A DNA stretch of 41,349 nt, from NCBI RefSeq assembly GCF_001949145.1, contig NW_019091355.1:2768654-2810002 (forward strand). Reading direction: 5' to 3'. The notes under the pieces were generated by a model. The model did no database searches, was not told the DNA's origin, and saw only the letters and a list, made by a program, of their open reading frames with translations. Numbering within the stretch: position 1 is the first letter of the stretch; every line of letters starts with the position of its first letter. Shown one piece after another: positions 31,901 to 39,960 of this stretch. A program made the position numbers and the translations under genes. The DNA comes from Acanthaster planci. Its lineage: Eukaryota > Echinodermata > Asteroidea > Valvatida > Acanthasteridae.

Positions 31901-33209
31901 CAGGTACACGTGCTTGCTGTGGTGACTGCTCCTAGTGCATTTATGTACATTGTGCACGCGTATTGCTTGCTGAAATGGCGCCCATGCGATTACAATGTTT
32001 TACATGTATTCACAGTGAAGTTCTCCATCTTGCGCCGCTATGCCCAAGAATGAGCCACAACAAACAACTCATTAATGGTTCAGACTCTGTCCATCCGGCA
32101 TGAAGTGGCACAAGATGTCAGCAAACAGGAAAGCAAGCCCATTTTAGCTTGTTATATTAACTTAAAAAGACCTATGAGGAGATTTTTTTTGGGGGGGGGA
32201 AAGAGACAGAGAGTTTGATTTGTTGTCTTTAAATCTATACACAAATCATCATGGCTTGGAGGATATTTTTTCGACAGAATATTTTGGGAACTAAATACTA
32301 TGGCTAGAAGGATATTTCAAATGGAACAACACAGGATTAACCATCACGGTTAGGAGGACTTTTTTTGAAGAATACTAGAGGAAACCAACCATCATTTTTT
32401 TCTTGGGAGTAAAACAAAGTTAAGATTGGACATTGGTATAGACACAAGTAGGCCAATTTAAATTAAAGCTACATGTAGGCCTAGGCCTACATTATATCTA
32501 ATTAAAATGGTGAAACTCGCAAGTATTTTGCCCATCCATGCCACAGAAGATCGGCAGCATGTACGCTCTCAATTGTTGTTAGCAGCATGAAAGCTTGACC
32601 AATTGCGACACAGTTCCTGTACTTTCTTTCCTTTCCAGTCCCTTGCAAATGAATTGGCCTTCTCGCATCATGCCGCATCCTAGACCTATAAACAGGACCC
32701 GACGAATACTCCTTCGTTGTATACTGGGCCCTGTCCCGATTCATAAGGATTTCTTTTGAAAAGTTTATCCAGGATATCCAGGGGCATAACTAGACATTCG
32801 CTTGATTTTATGAGCTGAAATTGCAACGGTATGTTCATTACTTATGGTGTAAATTTTCTGCTAGGTTGCTAATTGTAGAAAACCCACCTTTTTTCTTGCA
32901 ATAACCATGACAACCATAATAACTTACATCAATCCTCCTCAGCAGCGCAAATATTTATGATGCTAGAGTAAGATGGCATACTAAATGTAACTGAAAGTTT
33001 AAGTGAAACTTTGTTTAGGCCCTATGTGAGCTATGCATGTCTCTCTCTTTTAAAGAATTTTAAAGATCTGGAGGTAGGCCCTAAGTTCTGGCAATAGTCA
33101 CTCACCTTGCTTTTGCTAAAAGGAATGGTTTATCGCAGAAAACGTCAACAATACCCCCCTCACTCTTCGCAGGGTACACATCTCTGCCTTCAAGTTTAAT
33201 CCTAGACAT
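19880..33209 (-). CDS. FYVE zinc finger plus armadillo-repeat protein, 12 coding exons
   Basis: Exons, 5' to 3': 33209-33106, 31601-31379, 31085-30859, 30245-30148, 29479-29346, 22915-22859, 22363-22289, 21863-21744, 21345-21214, 20918-20880, 20681-20590, 19985-19880. All phases agree, giving 1407 bp, 468 aa and a TGA stop. Residues 36-96 form a complete FYVE finger: WVGD at 36-39, CxxC pairs at 45/48, 61/64, 69/72 and 91/94, the basic patch RRKHHCRQCG at 56-65, and ERVC at 88-91. This is the PI3P-binding signature of endosomal proteins. Residues 110-468 are helical armadillo/HEAT-like repeats (LxxLxxL and GAL/GGL turns, e.g. ELGGLQTLIYL, EAGAIRALC, DGALQPVLHL, NHGALSKLLALT). No signal peptide or membrane segment. 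Likely role, by inference: a cytosolic adaptor on PI3P membranes. I know no named vertebrate protein with this order and length. The 6.4-kb gap between exons 5 and 6 could hide an extra exon, but the repeat reads smoothly across the join. Confidence 0.88.
20034..20168. mobile_element. Short dispersed element family B, copy 2
   Basis: It lies in the last intron of the FYVE-armadillo gene. It shares 27 identical bases (20047-20073) with 6868-6894, plus flanking words CCAGTCACAAGT and CTACAACACTGCT. Shorter than copy 1. Confidence 0.6.
20288..20535 (+). mobile_element. MITE family A, copy 3 (248 bp, best preserved)
   Basis: The ends are inverted: GGGTAATTCCAGAAACTAGG at the left and TTATTTCTGGAATTACCC at the right. 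Subterminal GGGGTCCAAAAGTGTG and GTGACAGGGACAGG words are shared with the copies at 2545 and 5845. It lies in the intron between exons 11 and 12. No coding sequence. Confidence 0.8.
20590..20681 (-). CDS. FYVE-armadillo exon 11
   Basis: Residues 404-433 plus two bases. The acceptor is TTTTTTTGCAG and the donor GAA|GTAAGC. It encodes a repeat around HYHGLRAVFYLLKHS. The split codon AA|G joins it to exon 12. Confidence 0.9.
20880..20918 (-). CDS. FYVE-armadillo exon 10 (micro-exon, 39 bp)
   Basis: Residues 391-403 (GQHTADIVAICMK), phase 0. The acceptor is TCTCAACCTCCAG and the donor AAA|GTGAGT. Confidence 0.85.
21214..21345 (-). CDS. FYVE-armadillo exon 9
   Basis: Residues 347-390, phase 0. 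The acceptor is GGTCCTCCGTAG and the donor CTC|GTGAGT. It encodes a helical repeat (CRLMVEFKEKNELMLHAARA). Confidence 0.92.
21744..21863 (-). CDS. FYVE-armadillo exon 8
   Basis: Residues 307-346, phase 0. The acceptor is TTTTTTTCATTCAG and the donor CAG|GTAGGA. It encodes a helical repeat around NIQVLCNVLCLVGNLATCEQ. Confidence 0.92.
22289..22363 (-). CDS. FYVE-armadillo exon 7 (75 bp, GC donor)
   Basis: Residues 282-306, phase 0. The acceptor is TTTCTCGACAG. The donor is CAG|GCAAGT, a standard GC-AG intron start. It encodes MQEGSLKTLAKLSMGTDWHR and onward. Confidence 0.85.
22859..22915 (-). CDS. FYVE-armadillo exon 6 (57 bp)
   Basis: Residues 263-281, phase 0 at both ends. The acceptor is CGCTTCTTTTAG and the donor CAG|GTATGC. 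It encodes SNHGALSKLLALTMSTDEQ, which continues the armadillo pattern of exon 5. Confidence 0.85.
23178..23560 (-). mobile_element. LINE-like 3' tail with (CATAT)n array
   Basis: Eight perfect CATAT units fill 23181-23220. Read on the minus strand, a unique 3'-UTR-like stretch ends in AAATAAATATTCAAATTCAA and then passes into the ATATG repeat, the usual layout of a CR1/L2-type retroelement tail. No reverse transcriptase is visible, so this would be a 5'-truncated copy. Confidence 0.45.
29051..29067. promoter_or_regulatory. CTCF-like motif
   Basis: ACACTAGGGGGCGCTGT closely matches the core of the animal CTCF consensus (CCACNAGGGGGCGCT). It lies in intron 5, just below exon 5. A weaker relative, GAGCGCCCTCTGCCG, is at 33342-33356 by the promoter. 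Sequence match only. Confidence 0.4.
29346..29479 (-). CDS. FYVE-armadillo exon 5
   Basis: Residues 218-262. The acceptor is TTTGCCTGCAG and the donor GAG|GTTAGA. It encodes an armadillo repeat (IHDGALQPVLHLCG, then IALLAVKTLNLI). Confidence 0.9.
30148..30245 (-). CDS. FYVE-armadillo exon 4
   Basis: Residues 185-217 with split codons at both ends (AG|C and G|CA). The acceptor is GTCTTCCAG and the donor CCCGAG|GTAATG. It encodes SVLTNVLESQERLIVDGLSA and onward. Confidence 0.88.
30480..30831. mobile_element. Inverted-repeat element with about 50-bp ends and likely 8-bp target repeat
   Basis: The left end GGGTGATTCACAATTCAG and onward matches the reverse complement of the right end over about 50 bp at roughly 84%. 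The shared core is CCAAGAGGTTGCCA. The flanks read ACAATAAA (30472-30479) and ACAATATA (30832-30839), a 7/8 match, pointing to an hAT-like element. It inserted 28 bp from the donor of exon 3. Confidence 0.8.
30859..31085 (-). CDS. FYVE-armadillo exon 3 (armadillo repeats 1-2)
   Basis: Residues 110-184 plus two bases. The acceptor is CTCCTTTTCAG and the donor TGCAG|GTGAGT. It encodes two clear armadillo-like helix sets around VELGGLQTLIYL and AEAGAIRALC. Confidence 0.92.
31379..31601 (-). CDS. FYVE-armadillo exon 2 (FYVE zinc finger)
   Basis: Residues 35-109. The acceptor is GGGTGATAG and the donor ACG|GTGGGT. It contains the whole FYVE finger with all eight zinc cysteines. Confidence 0.92.
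31784..32042. mobile_element. Foldback miniature element, about 260 bp
   Basis: Its two halves are inverted copies for about 90 bp. GCGCAAGATGGATAACT pairs with AGTTCTCCATCTTGCGC, and ACCATGGGCGCCATTTGAGC pairs with a near-identical inverted block at about 31968-31988. It lies in intron 1 of the FYVE-armadillo gene. Its arms contain AAGATGG and AAATGGCGCC words resembling YY1 sites. Target repeats are not clear. Confidence 0.8.
33106..33209 (-). CDS. FYVE-armadillo exon 1 (start exon, 34 aa)
   Basis: ATG at 33209 with G at -3. The exon ends AAAGCAAG|GTGAGT, leaving two bases (AG) of a split codon that the G at 31601 completes as Arg35 directly before the FYVE tryptophan. The phase match and perfect donor support it. 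The segment encodes MSRIKLEGRDVYPAK and onward, without a known domain. Confidence 0.78.
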
Positions 33210-33360
33210 CTCTGGAAAATTAATGAACCTGTTTAATTATCTAATACACCACGTTTCTCTCAGAAAAGAAAGTTTCTCACGGATAAAAATCCCCTAAGTT
33301 CCAATCTCTGTTGACATTTACTGGGCGGCGCCATTGTATGTGAGCGCCCTCTGCCGTTTG
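33210..33360 (-). promoter_or_regulatory. Likely promoter / 5' UTR of the FYVE-armadillo gene
   Basis: Directly upstream of the ATG, this block holds ACAATGGCGCCGCC (minus strand, about 33325-33338), close to a YY1-type initiator, and a CTCF-like site at 33342-33356. A splice acceptor-like TTTTCCAG ends two bases before the ATG, so a farther non-coding exon is also possible. Confidence 0.35.
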
Positions 33361-36300
33361 TGCCTTGTAAGGCTCTTGTCTAACGAAGAAGTGGCGAATG
33401 CTTGTGATTTAATCCTCTGGCCGGGGGCGTATGAAATCCTAAGAAGAAGATGGGACAGTGGTATCCTGCGGGGGGCAGGGGTTACTTGTCTCACCCCCGG
33501 CAGACTTCTATTGTTATTATATTTAAACAAAGAAAGTAATCGGTATATTAATACGTAAATTATCAAATATTAGCCCCAAACCCCGGCTTACGAAAACAAC
33601 ACCATGAAATGAAAGCAAGAAGGTCGAAAGTTTTTGGTACCCCCCTAACATCATGTTGAATAAACCTGAAGCAGCATTCGCTTTTGAATTCTCCCCTCCC
33701 CCGACACCAAAAGCTGGGTTGGGAAGGATACGCCCCTGCATGTGTAAGGTTTCCAATCAGTCCGACAATGAGTTATTGAATACACTTCAGGACCCAGTTG
33801 CCCTAAGCAGTTGAGTACATTCTAATGGAAAAGTTATGTTTTGACCAATTTGAAAATGGGACATAGCCTAAGCCCTATTTCGAGAAAAAGGATGATGTCC
33901 GCGACCATCATAAAACGATGTCGAAATGACCCCAGGACACTACTGAAAAAAATCTGGAGGTTTGCAACCATACAAATCCATCGCGACGATACAGGGAAAA
34001 AAGTACCAGCAAAGTAGACTCAATCCCAGGTCTTTTACTAAAATCAAAAAAGGTTTTGTACACGGGTCCTCGTCTGGGTTAAGCTGATTAAACTGAACTT
34101 GAACAGTTGCAAGCATAACATTTCAGTGAAAAACGGGCATAAATAAATCAAACTACACGTTTTGCTTCACACACATAGTAAAGATGTTCTGAAGCCAGTT
34201 GGCTATTTAATTTAATTTCTTAAATTTAAAAAGCACGGGTCGACCCGTCATTTGGGGCATGCGCTGTTGGTATATCGCACTGACTCATCGTCATAACATG
34301 CTCTATGCCATTTCCTTTACTGTGGGAAATTTGTGACAAACTATTATTTTTCCGCTACCACAATCACTTGATTTGTTTTATATAGAGAATGGAAATGATT
34401 AATTTTCAACAGCTGTAATCTGAATGCAATGTCCTGCATATTTAGTTCAGTTTACAAGATGAATGGGGATTTTTCTTTTAATGTTGATTTAAATTGTCAG
34501 AGCCTAGGAGTTCCTTGCAACATTTATTTAAATGACAAATTTTGCACACACACTCTTTTGCATGACTTGGAATGGATTACGCATTAGTTTATAAAGTTCA
34601 AGGGTCAAGTTCCCTTAACTGCCCGACGCCAAGTATATAGGCCTAATACCAACATTGGACAGATATGACATTCGGGTGTGGTATCATACTTCGGGGAAAT
34701 GAAACTCCTATATCACTTGGTTTAAAGTTAATATTTGATTTGTGGCCCAGTAATTCTGACTGATTCACCACTGTCTTCATCATAATTCCCAACGACATGA
34801 GCAGCTGCAATTTCAATAGGAATTATCGGCAATATGTGTTTACCCACTGTGGCAGGCCTTTTGGAAACTGAAAAAATATCCCATACACAGAGCCGAGCCA
34901 TTTGCTTCTCTTACTTGTTTCCTGCTCCGCCTATCCACCCATCTTAGATTTCCATGGCAACCGTATCCTAAAGTCTACAGATGAATTAAACATTAACCCA
35001 AGTCGTGTGCCCGTCGCCACTCAAATCGAAACTTGATTATTTCGAGTTAACGTGAGGGCCTTCGCCTGGGTTGTTCGGTAAACAAACACTGTCATTAATT
35101 TATTGAATATGTAGCACTTTGAACCTGTCTTGTACTTTGCCATATGGCCGATTTGTGCAGGAAAAACGGCGCCTTTATTACCAAAATACACTCGGCTAAA
35201 TCATCCTTATGAAATTACTTTTGCTGTATAATACAAAATAATCAAGGAACTATAATTTTTCAGTATGATAGATTTTATAGCAAAAGATGAAACGCGGCAT
35301 TTAAGCACGCATTTCGTCAGCGCTTTCACGAAGAAAGAAAAGTGCCCCACCTCGTGATTTTTTTTCAAATTTCTGTTTTTTAGCAAAATCAGCAAGGCTA
35401 ACTGCTGCCTACGAGGTGGTGTAATCATTTTTACAAAATCTATTCAAATCAGCCAAGTCACGATGATCTCGACGGGCAAAATGCAACTTAATCCGCATTT
35501 GCTGTTTTCACGAAAGAGAGAAAATAGTCCTCCATAGACATGGAGGTTACCATTAAAGGGCAAAACCGTGGGCAAAATTAGTTTTACCGTTTTCACGAAG
35601 AGACTGGCACTCGCAAATGAGGATCATTTTCAAGAAATGACAAAATGCACACGACATCCAGCGTTTTCACGAACAGACAAATGTGTTTGTTTAAAAATTA
35701 ACAATTTTCATTGATTCCCATAAATATGGTTTGGTGGTTTTGTGTCATTTAAGATCTAATCTGCCACGAGGCAGCTTTTAGTCAAAGGAAAGTCAAGTCT
35801 CGGGGAAATGATCGTTGCAAAAGAGACCAACTTTAAATGCCATATACTCGAAACCTGGATTTTACTCTTCGAATAGATATTTTGTGGCGACATGAATTGC
35901 ATTCTCTACATCCTTAAATGATTTTATTTTTACAGAAAGAAACCATGAAATCATGTTTTCAAAATGCACAATTAGTCAGTGACAAATTGTCATGTAAATA
36001 GTTTTTCCAGAAACCATTTACAAAATTGTAATTTTGGTTTTGTACGAAATACAGACTCCAGAAATGAGATTAAGGAATAACGCTTACCGACTAACATTCT
36101 ATTTCATGGCTGCTTGTAATTTGCGAGTATTTATGGGGAACCCACTCAAAGTGACAGCGAATTTTGCAGTGAAACTGCATTTTTTTCAGCGTGATCCCTT
36201 TTCAGAATTGAACCAAAAAGGAGTAGATACTTCACTGGGCACCCCCGTAGACAAGGTTCTAAACATTTTGAGTTGACGTGGGCCACAGGTGCAATTTATT

Positions 36301-38897
36301 GAAGATCCTTTAGCGGATATTAGTGATTAAACTTGTCAATTTGATTAAATTTTGTCCCCATGCAGATAAGAGAATTGAGCAGTCAATTGCTTGCGCTGCA
36401 ACAGTTTACGCTAAATTTGGATTTACTTACAGTTACACATTAAAGGCTGGAGAAATAATGTGGCCAAATAACGTATTGAAATCCGGTTGATGAATCGTAT
36501 TCGTTAGTTTTGAGAATGTGAGTTCCCAAAACCTTTGACTGTTGTCATGGCGACAATGCTGCGAGGGAAAATAGTCGCCGGGCGGGGAAAGTGCAGTGCC
36601 AGCAAATCTGAGCACCAATGATCAACCTGCTGCCTCAGCAGTGCTGTCTTGACAACGCAAGACGGTGTTTCCAAGACAACCGGAACACAAACCAGCATTT
36701 GCACTGTTTGCCTGAAGGTTGCGGGGGTGATTCGACGAGAGAGTGGGTGTTGCCAACTCGAACGACGGTTAAGGCAAAGATGGGGTAAGAATCACGCTGT
36801 AACCATTTTCTGTGGGAAACGAATTATTTGTGAAGAAATATTGAAACTGTGCACGTGAATTCAGCATCTGGCCTCAGAAAGGAAAATCAATCTTAAGAAC
36901 AAGACAAAAAACGGAAAATCATGAACAAATGTCTCTTAGTAATCACACTGATAAAAAAACGCATTTACTCATTAAATAATTTCTTGTTATCAATTTGTAA
37001 ACTTGTTTAGGTTCTAAATCTGTTTAGAACACCCGTGGATAGTGTTTAGCAACTGAACTCTGATGTAGAGTGACCGGGTGGATATAAATAACCGGTGGCT
37101 TTCTAAACATGTTTACCAAGTGATAGCAAGACAGTAAACGTATTATTTTAAAGAATGCAGCTTCGACAACTTGGATGGATTTTTTGGAGAATACAACATT
37201 TTTTTCAGGCGGGGGCGCACGTAGCAATTCTCATCCTCCTGAAGAGGCGTGCGAGCCAGCAGATGCTGAATGACGCCGAATCTTCAATGGGGTAAAGGGT
37301 CAGTCTTTCAGACTCGCCACGACGCCCCTCAACAAGACTGGCATGCCCTCTGTCCTACCATTGAAAACAACCCTCTGCGGTTAGATATCACTTTCGTACC
37401 CTACGCTTTTCGCGGAGTAGAGTGCTGTTGCGTCCCTTACCAACCCGCCAAAGTACAAGTCTTTTGTCTCGGATGGGATATTCAGTGGTAACAAATACTC
37501 AATTTAGTCGTTATCAAGGGACCCCATCAATAACAGAAATGCACGTATTACGTGCGTGCTGGAGGCCATGGTTTCCAAAAGCTCCGACAACTTTAATTAT
37601 AAAGTGTATCGTATCCGTTTGAAAACTGCCTGTCGATAAAAATTAATTTGCTAGATAAAGAATAAAAGAAGTATTTCTTCAAGCCGAGAGAAACACGTGA
37701 ATACCTCGATGAAAGGACTTTATAGTTTCATCCAAAAATTCGCGAATCGAATAATGTTTTAATAATGAATGAGACTGAAAATGAAATGTGATAGGACTTC
37801 GAAAACCTAATTCCACAAATTATGTTCAACAGTATCTTTGGACAAAGTTGAAGAATCTGTTTGTGTATTGCATGTTGAATATTAAATTACCGGTAAACCA
37901 ATAAAACGTATTAATCCATACATGATTAGAAAAATATGAACTGTGTTAAATTCATTTAACCCCAAGTAATTTTACCTGGATGGAACTAATCAAATTTTAA
38001 TTCAGTAAAAGGGGGACATGGTGCTGCACGTAAATGTTACATTTGCGAAACCCCTCAAGTAAATTAAGCAAACTGTTCATCTCCGGCACTCTCGATANCG
38101 TTCAATTCGCAATAACTTGAAACTGATGTTGTTAGCAGGTCCTTATATACATGAAACTTTATTTTGTTTGTTTGGATAAACTGGAAAAGTTGTTTAAAAT
38201 GAGAAAGACCGTGGACGTATTTTCCTCCAAAGCTGATCGTATTTATTTTTTGTAAAAATCGCTTTTCTGTGCAACTGGATTTATATAATACGGTGGTTTA
38301 ATGTTGTCTGATCAATTTTTAGTGATAAAGTTATTTTCGTGAACGTTATCTTTACAACAGTATTACAGTATCTTTATTGATCAGGATGCTAAACCGAGTT
38401 TAATAGAATACGCCCGACCTTTCTAATACTAAATGGAAAAAGACCTTTCTTTTAATATGTACCCGTCATCCACATTGCCAGTAATATTTGACTCAAGTCA
38501 ATAGGTTTCTTGATGAGGTTTAAGTACACTGTCCTGCTCATTTATCAACTAGACCGAAGACGTCTTATAGTGGCTAATTTCTATTCACCAGACTCCAATA
38601 TCGTGGAGTTTTCCTTCACGGATTTTCATTTGCTCGCCTACAAGTTCATGGCCTCAACCATGCTTGTGTTGGGTGCACGTTATGCACAAACAAATGTGTT
38701 ACATTATTTTACAACTTCACTTTGAGAAAAACGTTCCATTTAGACATTCAAGATGGAACGACTTTAGGCCCTACCCATAATTTAAAACAACCTGTCGGAG
38801 CTTAAGAATAATAATCTATTGTAAGAATATCGGTTTCGTGAAAATTAAAATTTTACCTCTTGATTTTGTCATTCTTTGCTGTTCTTGTCAGTGTCCT
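33361..38897. other. Intergenic, no gene recognised
   Basis: Only short frames occur, none with a known domain or paired splice sites. X-box (RFX)-like sites occur at 34948-34962 (TTTCCATGGCAACC), 36541-36555 and 36667-36680. Position 38098 is an undetermined base (n). The motif cluster at 35314-35680 is listed separately. Confidence 0.6.
35314..35680. repeat. Degenerate repeat around TTCACGAA
   Basis: TTCACGAA occurs at 35325, 35517, 35592 and 35666, each time within (T)TTTCACGAAnAGA. Three copies are also preceded at 20-40 bp by GGGCAAAA or CAAAATGCA. The last three are spaced 74-75 bp apart, which suggests an old tandem unit of that length. Confidence 0.5.
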
Positions 38898-38905
38898 TAG
38901 GGTAA

Positions 38906-38939
38906 GGTGGGGTAAATGGAACGGTGGGGTAAATGGAAC
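38906..38939 (+). promoter_or_regulatory. Tandem 17-bp motif, probable transposase binding sites
   Basis: GGTGGGGTAAATGGAAC occurs twice back to back, exactly, at 38906-38922 and 38923-38939. The same core returns as a palindrome at 39765-39800. A repeated terminal and subterminal word is typical of transposase recognition sites. Confidence 0.6.
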
Positions 38940-39004
38940 GCTTGACACTGTGTTGTGTATTGTCAGAGAATTATTAAGCAGTGCTTACTGGAGTAAAGTT
39001 TATT

Positions 39005-39032
39005 CAAACAAACAAACAAACAAACAAACAAA
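39005..39032 (+). repeat. (CAAA)7 microsatellite
   Basis: Seven perfect CAAA units in the leader of the transposon. Confidence 0.95.
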
Positions 39033-39261
39033 CCTCATTTTCCATCATGGCGAATGTTTCCCATTTACACAGCGTTTTCTTCGTGTAAAAATCGTCTTTT
39101 ATCGCGCGCATCCAGCAGTCATCCTTCCATTGTTTCATTAATTAGTATTTTGCATGATCCTAAGAAGCTACTCGTGTAGTTCTGGGGGTGATTTTGTCAC
39201 TGAATCGTGTATTTTGAAGCTGATTTTGAGCACGCACTTCGGGGAAGCAATCACCATTCTG

Positions 39262-39953
39262 GTAAGTCACATGTTTTGCTGTTATTTCGTTAAATATTCC
39301 CAAACTACACATTTCAGTCTGTTGATGGTACCCAGGTGCTATGTAATGTTTACAGAAACAAAGGGATGTTGTTTCTGATGCACTTCACCGCCCGATGCCC
39401 TGAAATTAAGAATTTTTGAAGCATTATTCTTGGCTGTGGATCTATTTTCTGTGATTTATTTTATTAGCATGAAATAAACTTTACAGTACTACAAGTTTAA
39501 TTCACTAAAGTGGGTATATTTTTGTAACTGACACTTCAAATAATTTTGCATATTTTTAAATGGCTGTGTGTGAGCGGCCATTTTGAAAAAAACCAAACAC
39601 GTTGGACAAGGGTACCCACTCTGGGTAGTTTAGAAATCCGTGTCTCAACTCTCGGAATTAATTTTCTGCAATTAATTGTGAGCCAGAAAACAAAAATTCA
39701 TTTGATATCCAGTGATTCAGTGGAAATAAATGCAAACTCGTCACAAATTTAATATTTGTGAAGTGTTCCATTTACCCCATGTATACGGGGTAATTGGAAC
39801 ATGCATATATTCCCATTCAGTTTTTAAAGGTATTCATTGTAAATATTTACTCAACATTTATTTTAATCATATGGGTGATTTAAATAATCTGAAGACTGCG
39901 GCATTTCTGAAAGGTGATTTTAATGAGCAACCAATGCGTTTTATGTCTTGCAG
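39262..39953 (+). other. Possible 5'-UTR intron of the transposase gene
   Basis: A consensus donor (TTCTG|GTAAGT) at 39262 and an acceptor (TTTTATGTCTTGCAG) ending at 39953 bracket 692 bp and leave the ATG seven bases into the next exon. Joining the upstream frame would put the downstream sequence in the wrong frame, so the first exon would be non-coding. The palindromic motif at 39765-39800 would then lie in this intron. Confidence 0.35.
39765..39800. promoter_or_regulatory. Palindromic copy of the transposon motif
   Basis: GTTCCATTTACCCC (39765-39778) and GGGGTAATTGGAAC (39787-39800) are inverted copies, with one mismatch, around an 8-bp centre. The arms equal the core of the tandem motif at 38906-38939. 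The site is 160 bp before the transposase ATG, so self-regulation by the transposase is plausible. Confidence 0.5.
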
Positions 39954-39960
39954 ATTAATT

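Noticed and set aside
39154-39261. Upstream coding exon of the transposase
   Set aside because: The donor is excellent, but splicing to the acceptor at 39953 gives the wrong frame; more likely a non-coding leader.
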